From the NCBI GenBank assembly GCA_903934285.1, contig CAIZNN010000080.1, positions 1 to 42,101 on the forward strand: a stretch of DNA of 42,101 nucleotides. Reading direction: 5' to 3'. A program made the translations under genes and the position numbers. Position 1 is the stretch's first letter. Each line of letters begins with the position of its first letter. The notes under the pieces are model-generated. The model searched no databases. It was given only the letters and a program-made list of their open reading frames with translations, and was not told the origin of the DNA. Of this stretch, positions 34,360-41,140 are shown in pieces. This stretch comes from Akkermansiaceae bacterium. GTDB taxonomy: Bacteria; Verrucomicrobiota; Verrucomicrobiia; Verrucomicrobiales; Akkermansiaceae.

Positions 34360-37198
34360 AGACGAGGTGAAAAACCGCCGGGTGTTGTTGATCGGCTGGG
34401 ATGCGGCCGATTGGAAGATGATTCATCCCATGCTGGATGCCGGCAAATTGCCGGCCTTAAAAGGGCTGATCGAGGGCGGGGTGATGGGCAATCTCGCCAC
34501 GCTCACGCCGATGTATTCGCCGATGCTGTGGACCTCGATTGCCACTGGCAAGCGGCCCTACAAGCACGGCGTGCACGGGTTTTCCGAAGTGGACCCGGCG
34601 TCGGGTGACGTGCGTCCAATCTCCGGCGCCTCGCGGCATTGCAAGGCGCTTTGGAACATGCTCAGCCAGGAGGGCAAGCGCTCGCTGGTGATCGGCTGGT
34701 GGCCCAGCCATCCCGCGGAGCCGATCAACGGGGTGATGGTGTCCAACCACTATCAACGGGCGGGCGGCAAGAACATCGCGGAGTGGCCGATGGCGCCCGG
34801 CACCGTCCATCCGGCGGATCTGAGCGAGCCGCTCAAACAACTGCGGATGCATCATGCCGACATTGGCGAAAATCATCTGCTGCCATTTGTGCCGGAGGGG
34901 GCGACCATTGACCAGGCCAAGGACCGCCGGCTCCAGTCGCTGGCAAAGATTGTGGCAGACTGCGCCAACATCCAAGCGGCAGCCACCTTTCTCATGCGCC
35001 AGGGGCCGTGGGACTTGATGGCGGTGTATTTCGATGCGATCGACCACTTCGGTCACGGGTTCATGAAATACCATCCGCCACGGCAGGATCACATTTCTGC
35101 AAAGGACTTCCAACTCTATCAAGGAGTGATGGAGGCCGGCTACCGGTTTCATGACATGATGCTCTCCGCGCTGCTGCGCCTGGCCGGCGATGACGTGACG
35201 GTGGTCCTGATCTCAGACCATGGCTTCCACCCGGACAATCTGCGCCCGACCGCACTGCCCGCCGAGCCTGCGGGGCCGGCCCACGAGCACCGCCCGTATG
35301 GGGTTTTCGTGGCCAAGGGGCCGGGAATCAAACAGGACCAAACGGTGTTCGGCGCTTCGTTGTTAGATGTTTGCCCCACACTCCTGACCCTGTTCGGCCT
35401 GCCGGTGGGCGAGGACATGGACGGGCGGGTGCTGACGGATCTATTTGAAGACGATTTGGAACCGGAGACGATTCCGAGTTGGGAGGCCCGCGAGGGCCAT
35501 GCCGGAATGCACGGCGATGCGGCGGCGTTGGATCCCGCCGCGATGCGCGCGGGCATGGACCAACTGGTGGCGCTTGGCTATGTGGAGGCCCCCACCGGGG
35601 ATCGTTCGCAGCAGATGATGGCCACCAACCGTGAACTGGACTATAACCTGGCCAAGGCCTTCATGGATGGCGGGCACTTCGCGGAAGCACTCGGAATCCT
35701 GACCGGCTTGCAGCAAGCCAGCCCGGAGGATTTCCGCTTCCATCTTGCCCGGATCGACAGTCTTGCCGCCTTGGGCAACCGGGCGGAGGCGGCACAGGCA
35801 ACCGATGCGTTGATCGTCCTGCGCGAGAGGGTGGCCGAACGCAGCAAGGAACCGTTAGACCGGCTGCTCCGGCGGATCAAGCGGCTGAAACAAGCGCTCG
35901 ATGTGAGCGCCCGCCGCCCGGATCTTCACCCGCGGTTTGAGCAACGGATGAGGCGGGCGCGGGCCCGGCTGCAACACCTCGCGCCCTTGGCGAATATCCC
36001 GCAAGAGGGCATGGCCCAGTTGCGGATCCGCGCCGCCACCATGGCCGGGCGCATTGACGAAGCACTCGCATTGACCGGCGAAATGGGTGAGCAAGCCCGG
36101 AACCGCACCGACTACCATTTGATCCGCGCCGACTTGTTGGGCCGGAAACAAGCAATGGATGAAGCAATCGCGGCTTACCATCGGGCGTTGGAAATCGATC
36201 CCGAGTGCCGGGCCGCCTGGTCGGGGCTGGCGCGGGCGCTGATGAGAAACAAGGATTGGGCCGGTGCCGAGGACGCGGCGAGGCGGGCGACGGGGTTGCT
36301 ATTTCAGCATCCCCAGGCGCACTATCTGATAGGAGCCGCCTGCTGGTTCCAAGGCAAACCCGCAGAGGCCTGCGTGGCACTGGCGCATGCGGTGAAACAA
36401 GCCCCGGGCTTCATCCGCGCCTTCCGCTTGCTGGCCCGTATCACGCGCCAGCATCATCCCGACCCGCTGTTTCACGCCGTGTTTCGCTCGCGGGCCGAGC
36501 GCTTGGTTTTCATGGCCCGCTCTCGCCAGGGCGGCTTGGCGCAGCTCGGCGATTTCGACCGTTCCCGGGTGCTGCCGTTTCCGGCGGCAAGCGCAACCAC
36601 CGAAGCACACGCGGTCATCACCATCGTCACCGGCCTGCCGCGCAGTGGCACCTCCTTGATGATGCAGATGCTCGCTGCGGGCGGCTTGCGCCCTCTAACC
36701 GATGAGGCGCGCCAGGCGGATCCGAGCAATCCGCGCGGATATCTGGAATACCAACCGGTCATGGCGATTGCCAGGGATGCCTCGTGGATGGCCCAGGCAC
36801 GCGGCAAGGTGGTGAAAATCGTGGCTCCGCTGTTGGTGTTTTTGCCGGAGCAGGACGCCGATGGGCGGGCATTTCACTATCGGATTGTGTTCATGAACCG
36901 CGACTGGCGGGAAATCCACGCCTCCCAGAGCCGCATGATCCAGCGCCGCGGCGAGGCCGGCGCCAGCCGCAGTGTGACCGGCTTGAAGCATGCCTTTGAA
37001 CAGCAATTGCAGCGCGTCCGCTCGCGGATTGTCCAACAAAACATCGCCGCACTCGACATCCACTACGCCGAAGCAATCGCCAATCCGGCAGGAGTGGCCG
37101 CGTCCCTGGCGGCGTTTCTGCCAGGCTTTGATGCCGCCGCCGCCGCGTTGTCCGTCGATCCCGCGCTGCACCACGAGCGGGTGGCTGGTAGCGGATAA
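34343..37198 (+). CDS. Phosphodiesterase-TPR-sulfotransferase fusion protein
   Basis: A 951-residue protein without signal peptide. Domain one (about 12-380) is of the alkaline phosphatase superfamily, type I phosphodiesterase group: VLLIGWDAADWKM (metal Asp), YSPMLWTSIATGKRP (region of the nucleophile), YFDAIDHFGHGFMKYH and LISDHGFHPD. The middle (about 445-720) is tetratricopeptide-like helices, clearest at AIAAYHRALEIDPECRAAWS. Domain three (about 755-940) starts with VTGLPRSGTSLMMQML, the PAPS-binding P-loop of sulfotransferases, and has VFMNRDWREIHASQ. It may act on a sulfated or phosphorylated surface glycan or protein. The start overlaps the PEP-CTERM gene by 17 bases; GTG at 34368 is an alternative. 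Confidence 0.85.
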   Translation: MNPPLEDEVKNRRVLLIGWDAADWKMIHPMLDAGKLPALKGLIEGGVMGNLATLTPMYSPMLWTSIATGKRPYKHGVHGFSEVDPASGDVRPISGASRHCKALWNMLSQEGKRSLVIGWWPSHPAEPINGVMVSNHYQRAGGKNIAEWPMAPGTVHPADLSEPLKQLRMHHADIGENHLLPFVPEGATIDQAKDRRLQSLAKIVADCANIQAAATFLMRQGPWDLMAVYFDAIDHFGHGFMKYHPPRQDHISAKDFQLYQGVMEAGYRFHDMMLSALLRLAGDDVTVVLISDHGFHPDNLRPTALPAEPAGPAHEHRPYGVFVAKGPGIKQDQTVFGASLLDVCPTLLTLFGLPVGEDMDGRVLTDLFEDDLEPETIPSWEAREGHAGMHGDAAALDPAAMRAGMDQLVALGYVEAPTGDRSQQMMATNRELDYNLAKAFMDGGHFAEALGILTGLQQASPEDFRFHLARIDSLAALGNRAEAAQATDALIVLRERVAERSKEPLDRLLRRIKRLKQALDVSARRPDLHPRFEQRMRRARARLQHLAPLANIPQEGMAQLRIRAATMAGRIDEALALTGEMGEQARNRTDYHLIRADLLGRKQAMDEAIAAYHRALEIDPECRAAWSGLARALMRNKDWAGAEDAARRATGLLFQHPQAHYLIGAACWFQGKPAEACVALAHAVKQAPGFIRAFRLLARITRQHHPDPLFHAVFRSRAERLVFMARSRQGGLAQLGDFDRSRVLPFPAASATTEAHAVITIVTGLPRSGTSLMMQMLAAGGLRPLTDEARQADPSNPRGYLEYQPVMAIARDASWMAQARGKVVKIVAPLLVFLPEQDADGRAFHYRIVFMNRDWREIHASQSRMIQRRGEAGASRSVTGLKHAFEQQLQRVRSRIVQQNIAALDIHYAEAIANPAGVAASLAAFLPGFDAAAAALSVDPALHHERVAGSG

Positions 37199-37456
37199 GG
37201 GGCAGTGGAAATGAAGATCGGATTATGGGACTGAGAAATTATCCACTTTCGGGGTGACAAACCTTGTGAATTCGAGCTGGCAAAACCACGGGGCATCGGC
37301 GAGAGTTTGCTTGCCATGAGTTCCATGCCTATTCATCTCAAGCTCACCGCCACCTATGAGCCTGCAGCGGAAGGCACCTCACATCGCCACCTTTGAAGAG
37401 ATAGCAAACCCAAGACGAATGGTCTGGCACTCTTCAGGGCCGTCAGGCCCGGCGGC
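37199..37456. other. Gene-free stretch after the fusion gene
   Basis: About 260 bases with no open frame that looks like a protein and no strong hairpin. It separates the fusion gene from the second copy of the PEP-CTERM upstream element. Confidence 0.5.
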
Positions 37457-37541
37457 AACACAACCAACCGGCATCGCAAAGGGCAATTGAAACGCTTGAA
37501 TAATGTTAGAGAAAACATTTTGATTTATCCCGACTCGGGGG
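37457..37541 (+). promoter_or_regulatory. Shared upstream element of PEP-CTERM genes, copy B
   Basis: Second copy of the element at 33439. Identity is near complete at 37457-37493, then partial, with shared gaaaa-rich and tttatt words and cgactcgggg (about 37531-37540). The ATG at 37572 follows 79 bases after the core, against 93 in copy A. Two independent PEP-CTERM genes sharing it suggests co-regulation. Confidence 0.6.
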
Positions 37542-37571
37542 GGGAGCGTGTGTCACACGATTGTAAAACTC

Positions 37572-37909
37572 ATGAAACATCCCATCATCCCCCCCTCGGG
37601 CTGGCCGTTCTGGCCGGCGCTTCGCTCGTCACTCCGGCTTTGGCCTCGCTCAGTATCGACTACGTCAACGTCGGCGACGCGGGCAATACGGCGGACCCGG
37701 CCACCGGCAGTCTTTACGGCTCGGTGGGATACGCCTACAACATCGGTAAATACGAGGTGACCAACGCCCAGTATGTGAATTTCCTCAATACCACGGCTCA
37801 AACTGACAACTACTCGCTCTACAATGCGAACATGTCCAGCTACGGCATCACTCGAGCAAACTCATCCAGCGGCTTGCTGCTGCGGAGACGTGGCAAGGTT
37901 TCCCTTTAA
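37572..37909 (+). pseudogene. Truncated, frameshifted FGE-like PEP-CTERM gene
   Basis: The start of an exported formylglycine-generating-enzyme-type (SUMF1 fold) protein. The first codons (ATG at 37572, M-K-H-P-I-I-P-P) lie in one frame. After a run of seven C (37589-37595) the protein-like reading continues in another: L-G-L-A-V-L-A-G-A-S-L-V-T-P-A-L-A, a signal peptide end, then YAYNIGKYEVTNAQYVNFLN, the typical start of the SUMF1 domain. One extra C would restore the frame. The frame also breaks off after about 95 residues (SSSG, then unrelated codons to a stop at 37907). So it is disrupted twice. Either a decayed gene or, for the C run only, a phase-variable tract or sequencing error. Confidence 0.75.
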
Positions 37910-37933
37910 TCCTGTATTCCTTTGTCCTTTGAA

Positions 37934-38025
37934 TTGTAGCGGCGGTCTATGACCGTCGTTGCTTTTGTGTGGCAAAGGAGTTTCTTCTTCTCATGGGCTG
38001 CGACGCTCACAGAGCGCCGCTACAA
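37934..38025. repeat. 92-bp palindromic repeat element
   Basis: The outer arms ttgtagcggcg (37934-37944) and its complement (38015-38025) are perfect. Inside are two smaller hairpins: cggcggtc-tat-gaccgtcg and cgctc-aca-gagcg. It resembles short non-coding palindromic elements dispersed in Verrucomicrobia-type genomes. Confidence 0.6.
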
Positions 38026-38064
38026 CACGCCGCCGCAGGCGGTCGGTTTTTTTTTCTCACGAAA

Positions 38065-38370
38065 ATGAAGCCACCCGGAGCTGAAGCGCCCATCGTACTG
38101 GTGAAGTGGTATGCCTACGCCAAATGGGTGTTAGAGCGGGTGGCGGGTTTTCCCAAGAGCGAGGCGGATGAGCCGTTTTACACAGGGATGACTTCTGACC
38201 TGAGACGACGATTCGAGGAGCACAATGCCGGGCAAGTCGCCTCAACCAAACACCGGTTACCATTCCGACTTGTGTATTACGAAGCGTGTGTGAGTCAACC
38301 CCCTTTTCCCCGCCCTCCGGTCCGGCCACCGGCTCTTTCAACGGCCCTCACCTCAAAAGCTATTTCCTAA
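38065..38370 (+). pseudogene. GIY-YIG nuclease-like fragment
   Basis: A 101-residue open frame whose core FYTGMTSDLRRRFEEHNAG, followed by Q-V-A-S-T-K and P-F-R-L-V-Y-Y-E-A-C, matches small stand-alone GIY-YIG endonuclease domain proteins (Y-x-G-x-T-x-D-L-x-R-R-x-x-E-H-N). After Y-Y-E-A-C the expected C-terminal helix with E-K-x-L-K is replaced by codons of the dispersed repeat at 38299-38342. The N-terminal strand pair is also interrupted by an extra ~20 residues (WYAYAKWVLERVAGF). The gene is therefore truncated by a repeat and probably inactive. Confidence 0.7.
38299..38342. repeat. 44-bp dispersed repeat, copy 1
   Basis: It is nearly identical to 39303-39346, beginning cccccttttccccgccctcc and ending tttcaac, with an internal ccggtccggccaccgg palindrome. 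It lies inside and cuts off the GIY-YIG reading frame. Confidence 0.7.
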
Positions 38371-38458
38371 CGAGGCGGTGCCTCAGACCAGGCGAGATGT
38401 AGGTTGGCAGCCTGGGACGGTTGGGATCCATGGTGGCGTTGAGGCACCGCCTCGTTAG
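38367..38458. repeat. 92-bp element with perfect 19-bp inverted ends
   Basis: Arms are ctaacgaggcggtgcctca (38367-38385) and its exact complement (38440-38458). Each arm is itself a small palindrome (gaggcggtgcctc). The total length, 92 bp, equals that of the element at 37934-38025. A single half (gaggcggcgcctcagacc) follows the Kelch gene at 32095. No target duplication is evident. Confidence 0.7.
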
Positions 38459-38613
38459 TTTGTTGTTACCACCGGGGCGGCGACACTTCCGCGGGCGGGT
38501 GGTGTCCGGCTGGAGCTGCAGAGCGGCAGCCTTTGGCAATGCCGGATTGAGCCGTCGAAGCGGCTGGAATTCTCCGGGTTCGGAGTGTATCAATAGTCCA
38601 ACCAGACACCGCC

Positions 38614-38768
38614 ATGAACCTACCCCATTCCGTCGCCGAAATTCAAGCCGAAAACGTCACCCTCGAACTGGAAGGTATCGCCCGCATGTGCCTCAACTGC
38701 TACGTGCCGCAATTGACCAGTGCCGGCGGGGTGGCGGCCTATTTCCGCAACTACAAGGGCCACCGCCG
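38614..38768 (+). pseudogene. N-terminal fragment of an uncharacterised protein family
   Basis: From ATG 38614 the frame reads MNLPHSVAEIQAENVTLELE, then G-I-A-R-M-C-L-N-C-Y-V-P-Q-L, then GGVAAYFRNYKGHR. I recall a widespread uncharacterised family that begins this way (I-D-R-M-Y-L-N-x-Y-V-P-x-L, F-F-R-x-x-x-G-H) and runs to several hundred residues. Here it stops being recognisable at about 38768, where the opposite-strand HepT-like fragment begins. It is truncated. Confidence 0.55.
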
Positions 38769-38772
38769 CCAT

Positions 38773-38955
38773 GATCAATCCGGCCACGTCATCATTGTAG
38801 GTGTGGGACGACTCGTTGCGATGCTCGATCATCTTCATCCATGCCTCGCCGTCCTGGAGCAGTTCGGCGGCAAAGGCCGCGCGGGTGGCGTCCCTCGATC
38901 CATAGAGCTTCGCCGAGGAACCGCGGGCGCTAAGAAAATCTTTACAGTGACGCAT
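38773..38955 (-). pseudogene. Fragment of HepT/HI0074-like nucleotidyltransferase partner
   Basis: The minus-strand frame reads C-K-D-F-L-S-A-R-G, then KLYGSRDATRAAFAAELLQD, then GEAWMKMIEHRNESSHTYND. Y-G-S-R-D-A-T-R-x-A-F, W-x-x-M-I-x-x-R-N-x-x-S-H-T-Y is the core of the HI0074/HepT-like (NTase_sub_bind) family, whose R-N-x-x-S-H-T-Y motif belongs to the active or AMPylated site in related toxins. The N-terminal helix pair and the C terminus are missing. It abuts an IS630-like fragment on one side and the 38614 fragment on the other. Confidence 0.75.
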
Positions 38956-38957
38956 AA

Positions 38958-39203
38958 GATATATGCTTTCCCGAAAAAGTAGCTCATTATCCTTTGAGGG
39001 TGCTTCTGAATACTGTGCATAAACGATGCCATGTTAGCTTTTGGTTGTGCGATTGTTCCTGGTGTCTTCTCTGAGTTTGCGTTTTTCTTTAAATCCCTGT
39101 TCAAGTATTCGTCAGCATTAAGTTCCGGCGAATAGCTTGGGATGAACTCCAATTCAATAGCCCCGTTCTGATCAGTCACCCACTGTCGACTGGTGATGTT
39201 CCG
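38958..39203 (-). pseudogene. C-terminal remnant of IS630-family transposase
   Basis: The minus-strand frame reads IELEFIPSYSPELNADEYLN, then R-D-L-K-K-N, then T-I-A-Q-P-K-A-N-M-A-S-F-M, then H-P-Q-R-I-M-S-Y-F-F. P-x-Y-S-P-E-L-N-x-x-E with a following K is the third catalytic block of IS630/Tc1-like DDE transposases. The upstream frame is closed by a stop at about 39204 and the first two catalytic Asp blocks are absent. It is a truncated insertion-sequence remnant. Confidence 0.8.
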
Positions 39204-39246
39204 TTAGGTACGATGGCGGCGGGCCGCCGTCACCACGGCCTGCGGA

Positions 39247-39267
39247 ACGACACTTGCCGAGTGTCGT
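39247..39267. repeat. Short hairpin repeat
   Basis: Perfect arms acgacact (39247-39254) and agtgtcgt (39260-39267) with loop tgccg. It follows another small palindrome (cggcgggccgccg). Same layout as the hairpins at 3335-3385. Confidence 0.55.
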
Positions 39268-39302
39268 ACGAAGAAGTGAGGAAGCGGGCGCATATGAGGC
39301 AC

Positions 39303-39346
39303 CCCCCTTTTCCCCGCCCTCCGGTCCGGCCACCGGCCCTTTCAAC
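39303..39346. repeat. 44-bp dispersed repeat, copy 2
   Basis: Second copy of the repeat at 38299-38342, 1004 bases further on in the same orientation. The two copies bracket the HepT and IS630 fragments, so recombination between them would delete that interval. Confidence 0.7.
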
Positions 39347-39423
39347 AGCAGCCCCCGAAAGATTTTTTGCAAGAATTTGCAAGAACTTGAGAGCTTAGGC
39401 AGCATCGGTATATTCCCGGTCCG

Positions 39424-39968
39424 ATGGCCAAGCAGTCGCTCACACTCGAATCACTGGAACGAATCGTTGCTGCGGGTGATGATCGGCGGTTGGCGATGGC
39501 TGCGTTGGCGGGACTTCGGGAAGTGGCGGCGGGGGATCACTATTCCGCGATGTGGTTCGACGCCACGAACTGCAAGATTGCGGACTATTTCCTGGATCAA
39601 AGCTGGCTGGCTGCCGATCACACATTTTGGAAGATTGCTCAACGAGGGCTAGCCGAAAGTTCAAAGACGATGAAATTGACACGGTGCGGGGCTACCACCG
39701 GGTGTTGGCGGGCCTGGCTCCATTCCAATCTCGCGCCCCGCGACCAACATGCGAGCCTTCGGTGGCACCCGGTGTCATCGATCCCATGGTGAGGCTCGCC
39801 GCGCTCACGCTGCGCGAGCGGGAAGTTCACCAGTGGTTGAGGCAGGGCAAGCGGGATTTGGAAATCGCCATCCTCCTGGGGATTAGCCAGCGCACGATCC
39901 ACCATCATGTGGCGAGGGTGCTGCGCAAGCTGGAAGTGGACACCCGCACCGCCGCCGCGCTCTATTGA
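39424..39968 (+). pseudogene. LuxR-family regulator, split by a frameshift
   Basis: The N-terminal part (ATG 39424, MAKQSLTLESLERIVAAGDD) runs in one frame to about 39660. The C-terminal part continues in the frame one base back: K-D-D-E-I-D-T-V-R-G-Y-H, then LTLREREVHQWLRQGKRDLE, then ILLGISQRTIHHHVARVLRK and an end at 39968. The latter is a GerE/LuxR helix-turn-helix (L-T-x-R-E-x-E-V, I-S-x-R-T-I-x-x-H). A single lost base near 39655-39665 would explain it; programmed slippage or a sequencing error are alternatives. It is directly upstream of the palindromic promoter and PEP-CTERM gene at 40112, so it is probably their regulator. Confidence 0.75.
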
Positions 39969-39983
39969 GCCTGAAAAACTGGC

Positions 39984-40028
39984 TTGAGAGCTCAAAAATA
40001 GGCAATCCTGCCTATAGACGGTTTTGCC
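39984..40028 (+). promoter_or_regulatory. Palindromic promoter region of LuxR/PEP-CTERM unit 1
   Basis: Just after the LuxR stop lie ttgag-ag-ctcaa (39984-39995), then ataggca-atcc-tgcctat (39998-40015, a perfect 7-bp inverted repeat), then gttttgcc (40021-40028). Unit 2 conserves nearly all of it at 41006-41050. Its place between a LuxR-type gene and its neighbour makes it the likely operator; the start codon is 84 bases on. Confidence 0.6.
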
Positions 40029-40111
40029 CGGGTAGCACAGGATCGCCTCTTGCCGGACAGAGTTGCACCTACGCACGTCACGCCGGAATTCAAATGATCA
40101 CAACCAAACAG

Positions 40112-40792
40112 ATGAAAATGACACTGCCCAACACTTGCCGGTCGCTTGCTTCAATCTTCCTGCGCCGATTTGCCGGACCAGGAATCCTCGCCGCCCTCAC
40201 GATCACCGCAGAGGCGGCGCAAGTCCTGAATCTATCTCTTCAATTCAATCAATCGTCCATCCCAGCAGGAGGCACCGGTTCCGGAACATTCCTGCTGAAC
40301 GGATTTTTCACATGCAACGGCATCGGTGAATCGCCCACTGATTGGTTCCAAAGTTCTTACCAAACCCTCGTAACATCCCTAATGCCTAACGATTGCTATT
40401 TGGATTTCACCCTGGTTCCGGAATCCGGCACGGTTACCTATGATGGTGCACCCTACACCCCGACTTCGGCAAAGTTCTTGCTCAACATCGATACCTCGAT
40501 GGGTTTCCCTATGACCTACGCGGCAGTGACAGTCGGGGGTGACACACCAGTCGTAATCGAAAAACAAGCAGGCTTTTCTGATTTGGCCGGAACATTCACT
40601 ATGACAAACTTCGCTAATGAGTTTATAGTCAGTGATTTGACCAGCGAATTTACGAATGATTACGGAGCTGCGCTTGGGATCGAATCAAGTGAGATCACTG
40701 CGGTGCCGGAACCGGGGAATGTGGTGTCGCTTGCCGCCCTGCTAAGCTCGGCCGCCCTGATCCGCAAGCGCCGGAAAGCCGTAGCCGCTTGA
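40112..40792 (+). CDS. PEP-CTERM surface protein, cargo of unit 1
   Basis: A 226-residue exported protein. It has a long basic leader with a hydrophobic segment (GPGILAALTITAEAA, about 24-38), then a beta-rich middle with two Cys (FFTCNG, NDCYL) and no known domain. It ends VPEPGNVVSLAALLSSAALI followed by R-K-R-R-K. The sorting signal is directed to an exosortase, not in this window. The start at 40112 (MKMTLP) matches the position of the start in unit 2; an in-frame ATG at 40094 is an alternative. Apart from the sorting signal it is not obviously related to the unit 2 cargo. Confidence 0.85.
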   Translation: MKMTLPNTCRSLASIFLRRFAGPGILAALTITAEAAQVLNLSLQFNQSSIPAGGTGSGTFLLNGFFTCNGIGESPTDWFQSSYQTLVTSLMPNDCYLDFTLVPESGTVTYDGAPYTPTSAKFLLNIDTSMGFPMTYAAVTVGGDTPVVIEKQAGFSDLAGTFTMTNFANEFIVSDLTSEFTNDYGAALGIESSEITAVPEPGNVVSLAALLSSAALIRKRRKAVAA

Positions 40793-40794
40793 AT

Positions 40795-40834
40795 CGATGC
40801 TGAGGTCGCGCGATCGATGCTGAGGTCGCGCGAT
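40795..40834. repeat. Tandem 20-bp repeat after the first cargo gene
   Basis: The 20 bases cgatgctgaggtcgcgcgat occur twice in tandem (40795-40814, 40815-40834), 2 bases after the PEP-CTERM stop. The internal word aggtcgcgcga recurs at 41891-41901, 19 bases after the stop of the second cargo gene. Confidence 0.8.
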
Positions 40835-40861
40835 CCACTCATTAAAACACATGTTATCTTG

Positions 40862-40990
40862 CTGCAGGGCAAGCGGGATTTTGAAATCGCCATCCTCCTG
40901 GGGATTAGCCAGCGCACGATCCACCATCATGTGGCGAGGCTGCTGCGCAAGCTGGGAGTGGACACCCGCAGCGCCGCCGCGCTCTATTGA
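40862..40990 (+). pseudogene. LuxR C-terminal fragment, unit 2
   Basis: A 42-codon piece begins GKRDFEIAILLGISQRTIHH and ends AAALY plus stop at 40988. It is almost identical in DNA to the last ~130 bases of the LuxR gene at 39424-39968 (few substitutions). No start codon is in frame and the rest of the helix-turn-helix domain is missing, so it cannot make a regulator. Its left edge near 40862 marks the duplication break point. Being kept so similar, it is either a recent duplication or has been converted by the intact copy. Confidence 0.85.
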
Positions 40991-41005
40991 GCCTGAAAAA
41001 CTGGC

Positions 41006-41050
41006 TTGAGGGCTCAAAAATAGTCAATCCTGCCTATTGACAGTTTTGCC
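41006..41050 (+). promoter_or_regulatory. Palindromic promoter region of LuxR/PEP-CTERM unit 2
   Basis: Copy of 39984-40028: ttgag-gg-ctcaa (41006-41017), then tag-t-caatcctgcctattgac, where gtcaat (41023-41028) pairs with attgac (41036-41041), then gttttgcc (41043-41050). The inverted repeat is shifted relative to unit 1 but tcaatcctgcctat is kept. The start codon lies 91 bases on. Confidence 0.6.
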
Positions 41051-41140
41051 TGGGTTGCACAGCATCGCACCCGTAGCCGATCAGAGCTGCACCTGTGCAC
41101 ATTTCGCCGGTACCGTCATTCCAAACAACAAACCAAAAAA

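Noticed and set aside
38459-38596. Open fragment reading V-R-L-E-L-Q-S-G-S-L-W-Q-C-R-I-E-P-S and ending at a stop
   Set aside because: It looks protein-like and could be the end of a lost gene, but no family could be assigned and no start exists, so it is not listed as a feature.
40112-40792. Cargo proteins of units 1 and 2 as simple duplicates
   Set aside because: Outside the sorting signal their sequences, cysteine content and composition differ; only upstream DNA is nearly identical.
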